Below are positions 62,201 through 64,000 of a stretch of DNA of 64,000 nucleotides, in pieces; within the stretch, counting starts at the first letter, position 1, and every line of letters starts with the position of its first letter. The notes beneath the pieces were generated by a model, which ran no database searches, was not told the origin of the DNA, and saw only the letters and a program-made list of their open reading frames with translations. The translations under genes were made by a program, and so were the position numbers. The DNA comes from CAYOOP01 sp964405685 (GTDB taxonomy: Bacteria > Pseudomonadota > Alphaproteobacteria > Rickettsiales > SXRF01), in assembly GCA_964405685.1 (NCBI GenBank), contig CAYOOP010000004.1, positions 62,001-126,000 of the forward strand, read 5' to 3'.

Positions 62201-62692
62201 GATGGATTGGTACGTGCCTACCAATACAGGAGCATGCTTTGCACGTTTTTTCTGCGCCATACTTTGATGGCTATCAAAAACCGCAACATCTTTGTCCTTA
62301 ATTCCCAGTTCTTCATCGAGCTCTTTAAGGGTTTGTTGGTTTAAGTCTAGGCGTGGCGTTAATAGCAACACTTTGATAGCATCAGTATTATCCTTATAGC
62401 CGTTCAAATTGGCAGCTACTTTCGCCAGCGTACCCATAATACGAGTTTTGCCGCTACCAGGCGATGATTCGATCATCGCTGCGTTCGTTTTACCCTTTTT
62501 TGTCTGCAATTCATCTTCGGGAATGTCCTTCCCGAATGAATCAAATGACGCTCCTTCTTTAGCCCCCAGAAACTTAGCGACCGTATTGGCAACATCCACC
62601 TGGTTCCAGCGCAGCGATTCATCCGCACTGGCAGCGCGGCTAGCTTTCTTTAAGCGGGTAACAAATGCTGTTTTAGGTGAAGGATGTATCAT
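59276..62692 (-). CDS. SF2 helicase with seven 81-residue C-terminal repeats
   Basis: From ATG 62692 the product has 1138 residues. Residues 25-480 are an SF2 helicase: Walker A SPGSGKT (77-83), LLTPRLDLNQQ, GTYQSIPK, DEAH (189-192), FTGTD, FFVDGKKPG, FGFDDRETAVIHDL and motif VI-like MEQIFTRGTRK. From about residue 534 there are seven tandem repeats of about 81 residues, each ending with YIHPDVAADLE and beginning IPTT.DGREYV, with a conserved K..FF...IK.A...G.Y core. I know no named domain with this pattern. ATG 62692 is preferred over TTG 62722, which would overlap the preceding gene. Confidence 0.85.
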   Translation of the reverse strand: MIHPSPKTAFVTRLKKASRAASADESLRWNQVDVANTVAKFLGAKEGASFDSFGKDIPEDELQTKKGKTNAAMIESSPGSGKTRIMGTLAKVAANLNGYKDNTDAIKVLLLTPRLDLNQQTLKELDEELGIKDKDVAVFDSHQSMAQKKRAKHAPVLVGTYQSIPKMLQEGVISLDPKSPQYRGLVLMDEAHELQDFSYQPKPGATPLNIASFVNDHQMTFLFTGTDDGVSQRHFGGKVPTIYSKRLVKAHNEGLTCEHIHPGLVDIGVKTRDWKEHIDQAKKDAGEHHQELLEYFSGHPKVIEAAVETQLTAKEPYMGPLNRYKAIFFVDGKKPGEDGAHYYNKRAKELGLNNLKADYINADTSKDERKRILRDYKAGKTTAIFNDRILTFGFDDRETAVIHDLKMHDRNTRALAKMEQIFTRGTRKCEWFKDKYGREKQALLLSYRPIGPDGEPVNLLTAADLLQGLQIKPREFGRGDGWEFNGDGEKKKKSRSELSNEFDVHIHFDFGEQMHIAEIMREAHEAALRAAEEAKEIPKTDDGREYVAGPLVLAEGLKYQFFNKKIKAAEAVGAYTTAEKVTVSADKIRTNHKSAANKSYIHPDVAADLEKQFAEVKHTEVPKTNDGREYIEGPSSGNEQIKYQFYTNLIKKMETDGFHLPNKKISVQANKIKAAYQRRSYIHPDVAAWLEERFVREKQIEIPVTNDARKYVPAPDSNNDGIKWRFFSLRIKAAQANGSYTIEGKPAIPGDKIAVMVWRTKYLHPDVAADLEKTYEAEKVTEIPTAKDGREYVRMPLESELVKRRFFNNNVASAIEAGEYKLKGKRAISADQITIMYNRTKYIHPDVADDLENRFSLEKHTEIPTTKDGREYVQGPIGSIEKIKYKFFFQKLKDAEATGSYKIKGKRDVPSDKITAIYDAKKYIHPDVAEDLETRFSLEKHTEIPTTEDGREYIKGPNTRNEVAKASFFRKRIKDASATGVYVLENRSKLASDKISAIYNKESYIHPDVAADLAKRYEKVSPTSIPTTEDGREYVPAPHTEQMHSKAAFFYLRTSKAKKSGHYTLEGKPAIPADEITKTFSHRGYIHPDVAADIESQYEALAKKKAPDTNHTDRVKPRSLKPDSADLKRTGHRRGVEE

Positions 62693-62705
62693 AAAGTCAT
62701 TTCCA

Positions 62706-64000
62706 CTATTTTTCCCCGCCAAGGCTACGTCCAGTGCGTTTGAGGTCGGCGCTGTCGGTTTTCAAAGAGCGTGGTTTGACTTGATCCGTATGATTTGTGG
62801 CAGGCACCTTCTTCTTAGCAAGCATCTCGTACTGATTTTCTATGTCTGCTGCTATATCAGGATGAAGATAGCCTCTATGATTGAATGTTTTAATAATCTC
62901 ATCCGCTGGAATTGCGGGTTTTCCCTCCAGTGTATAATACCCGCTCTTTTTGGCTTTCGAAGTTCTCAAATAGAAAAATGCAGCCTTTGAATGCATTTGT
63001 TCTGAATGTGGCAATGCTATGTATTCACGGCCATCTTCGGCGGTAGGAATACTTGCTGGACTTATTTTTTCATACCGCTTCTCCAGATCTGCAGCTACAT
63101 CCGGATGTATATACACTTCCTTATTATATTTCGCCGAGACTTGCTCAGAGGGCAGACTTAATTGGCCTTCCAAAACATAAGCACCATTTGTAATAGCATT
63201 TTTAATTTTATTCCTAAAGAAGGCATATTTCGGAATCTCATTCATTGAATGAGGTCCTTTTACATATTCACGGCCATCTGTAGTGGTTGGCACCTCTGTA
63301 CGCTTCTCGAGGGAAAAACGTTTCTCTATATCTTCCGCAACATCTGGATGAATATATTTTTTAGCATCATACGTAGCTGTAATCTTATCATATGGGACAT
63401 CTAACTTCCCTTTTACCTTATAACTTCCTGCAGTTTCAGAATCTTTAATTTTCTGGAAGAAAAAGTTATATTTTATCTTTTCTTTACTTGCAGTTGGTCC
63501 CTGTACATATTCTCGTCCATCTTCAGTAGTGGGTATGTCTGTGTATTTTTCGAGAGAAAATCTTTTCTCCAGATCATCCGCTACGTCGGGATGGATGTAT
63601 CTTGCCCTTTTACATTTAACGGCTATTTTATCGGATGGAATAGTCTGCTTACTCTCTAATTTATATCCTCCAGCTTTTATCGCTGATGCAACATTATCAT
63701 CGAAGAATCTTCGCTTAACCAATTCATGCCCGGGAGGCATTAGTACATATTCTTTTCCATCTTTAGTGGTAGGAATTTCTGTTACTTTTTCTGCTGCAAA
63801 TACTTTCTCTAGATCAGCAGCTACATCTGGATGAATATATTTTGTACGCCAGATTATCAACGCAATCTTATCGCTTGGAACTGCAGGTTTATCCTTAACA
63901 TTATAAGAACCGTTCGCCTGTGCAGCTTTGATTTTCTCGCTAAAAAACTTAGATTTGATATTATCATCGTGTGAGTTCGGTGCAGAAATATATTTACGCC
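62706..64000 (-). CDS. Repeat protein paralogous to the helicase repeats (start outside window)
   Basis: The frame is open to the window end, so only the last 431 or so residues are seen; the TTG at 63860 is internal. Five copies of the 81-residue repeat are visible, and each corresponds best to repeats 3-7 of the next gene, in the same order. The final 60 residues (KPRSLKTDSADLKRTG) are nearly identical to those of the helicase gene. It therefore arose by tandem duplication of a whole gene or its C-terminal part. Whether it also carries a helicase domain lies beyond the window. It ends 13 bases before the helicase ATG. Confidence 0.85.
   Translation of the reverse strand, partial: RKYISAPNSHDDNIKSKFFSEKIKAAQANGSYNVKDKPAVPSDKIALIIWRTKYIHPDVAADLEKVFAAEKVTEIPTTKDGKEYVLMPPGHELVKRRFFDDNVASAIKAGGYKLESKQTIPSDKIAVKCKRARYIHPDVADDLEKRFSLEKYTDIPTTEDGREYVQGPTASKEKIKYNFFFQKIKDSETAGSYKVKGKLDVPYDKITATYDAKKYIHPDVAEDIEKRFSLEKRTEVPTTTDGREYVKGPHSMNEIPKYAFFRNKIKNAITNGAYVLEGQLSLPSEQVSAKYNKEVYIHPDVAADLEKRYEKISPASIPTAEDGREYIALPHSEQMHSKAAFFYLRTSKAKKSGYYTLEGKPAIPADEIIKTFNHRGYLHPDIAADIENQYEMLAKKKVPATNHTDQVKPRSLKTDSADLKRTGRSLGGEK

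Larger units (their letters stand above)
50757..64000. mobile_element. Island 2: second element in tandem at the same att site (right end outside window)
   Basis: A P4-type integrase directly follows the att copy, the layout expected for an element inserted in the same tRNA end. Cargo of mixed, mostly unfamiliar genes with AT-rich composition follows. I see no third copy of the att sequence before the window end, so the boundary lies farther right. The extent given is therefore a minimum and an inference. Confidence 0.65.

Noticed and set aside
62706..63860. Complete 384-codon gene starting at 63860
   Set aside because: The start is a TTG inside a repeat unit and the frame stays open with matching repeat sequence to base 64000; the gene is cut by the window.
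59276..64000. CRISPR array or DNA satellite because of periodic sequence
   Set aside because: The period (about 243 bases) equals 81 codons and similarity is at the protein level within open frames; units are too long and divergent for CRISPR repeats.

Overview
The window looks like an alphaproteobacterial chromosome. The lineage markers are an FlbD-type sigma-54 activator beside flhA/flhF, an ATP synthase Fo operon with both b and b' subunits, GapR (DUF2312), SapC, a DciA-like protein, gene-transfer-agent (GTA) type tail genes, and a RecA of the expected type. I cannot fix the genus; a flagellated, non-obligate-intracellular lineage is likely.

Core part (1-30340). A flagellar operon runs rightward: flbD (cut by the window edge), flhA, a small CBU_0592-type membrane protein, flhF, a MinD-like flhG, and a FliK-like protein. 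Next come two DUF192-type exported proteins, an unrecognised rightward four-gene group with a Gly/Asn-rich repeat protein and two paralogous membrane proteins (9102-12667), recA, and the atpI-atpB-atpE-atpF'-atpF operon. Housekeeping genes follow: a DsbA-like protein, dciA, a phosphoribosyltransferase-like gene, rnhB, rnhA, a COQ10/RatA protein, gapR, sapC, meaB and a 58-residue Flp pilin. The core part ends with three GTA-like genes interrupted by an oppositely oriented formyltransferase-like gene. Two families of structured intergenic repeats lie in this part.

Island 1 (about 30367-50809, 20.4 kb) sits in the 3' end of an initiator tRNA-Met gene (30341-30417). A perfect 53-bp direct repeat, the 3' part of that tRNA, marks both ends. 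It carries a copper-resistance operon (two metal-rich small proteins, multicopper oxidase, CopB, a cupredoxin-CusF fusion, DUF2933, a P1B ATPase). A second block holds a P2-type cation ATPase, an acetate kinase-PduL fusion and ExoD, flanked by remnants of a universal stress protein and FabI. A replication module follows (HTH, primase-like protein, DUF927 protein, and four TGTGCA repeats at an exact 21-bp period). An AAA/DUF4143 ATPase, an accessory protein and a tyrosine integrase complete it.

Island 2 starts at the right-hand att copy with its own P4-type integrase and continues past the window end. After an AlpA regulator it has about 800 bases that are mostly gene-free but rich in strong secondary structure. 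These lead into a small lipoprotein and a membrane protein. Then come a DUF5131/TcmP pair, a transmembrane + HEPN-like pair, a Y-family DNA polymerase, and two tandem paralogous genes encoding 81-residue repeats. One of the two is fused to an SF2 helicase. This cargo resembles a defence/DNA-metabolism island, and its uncharacterised pairs and repeat proteins are the best candidates here for something undescribed.
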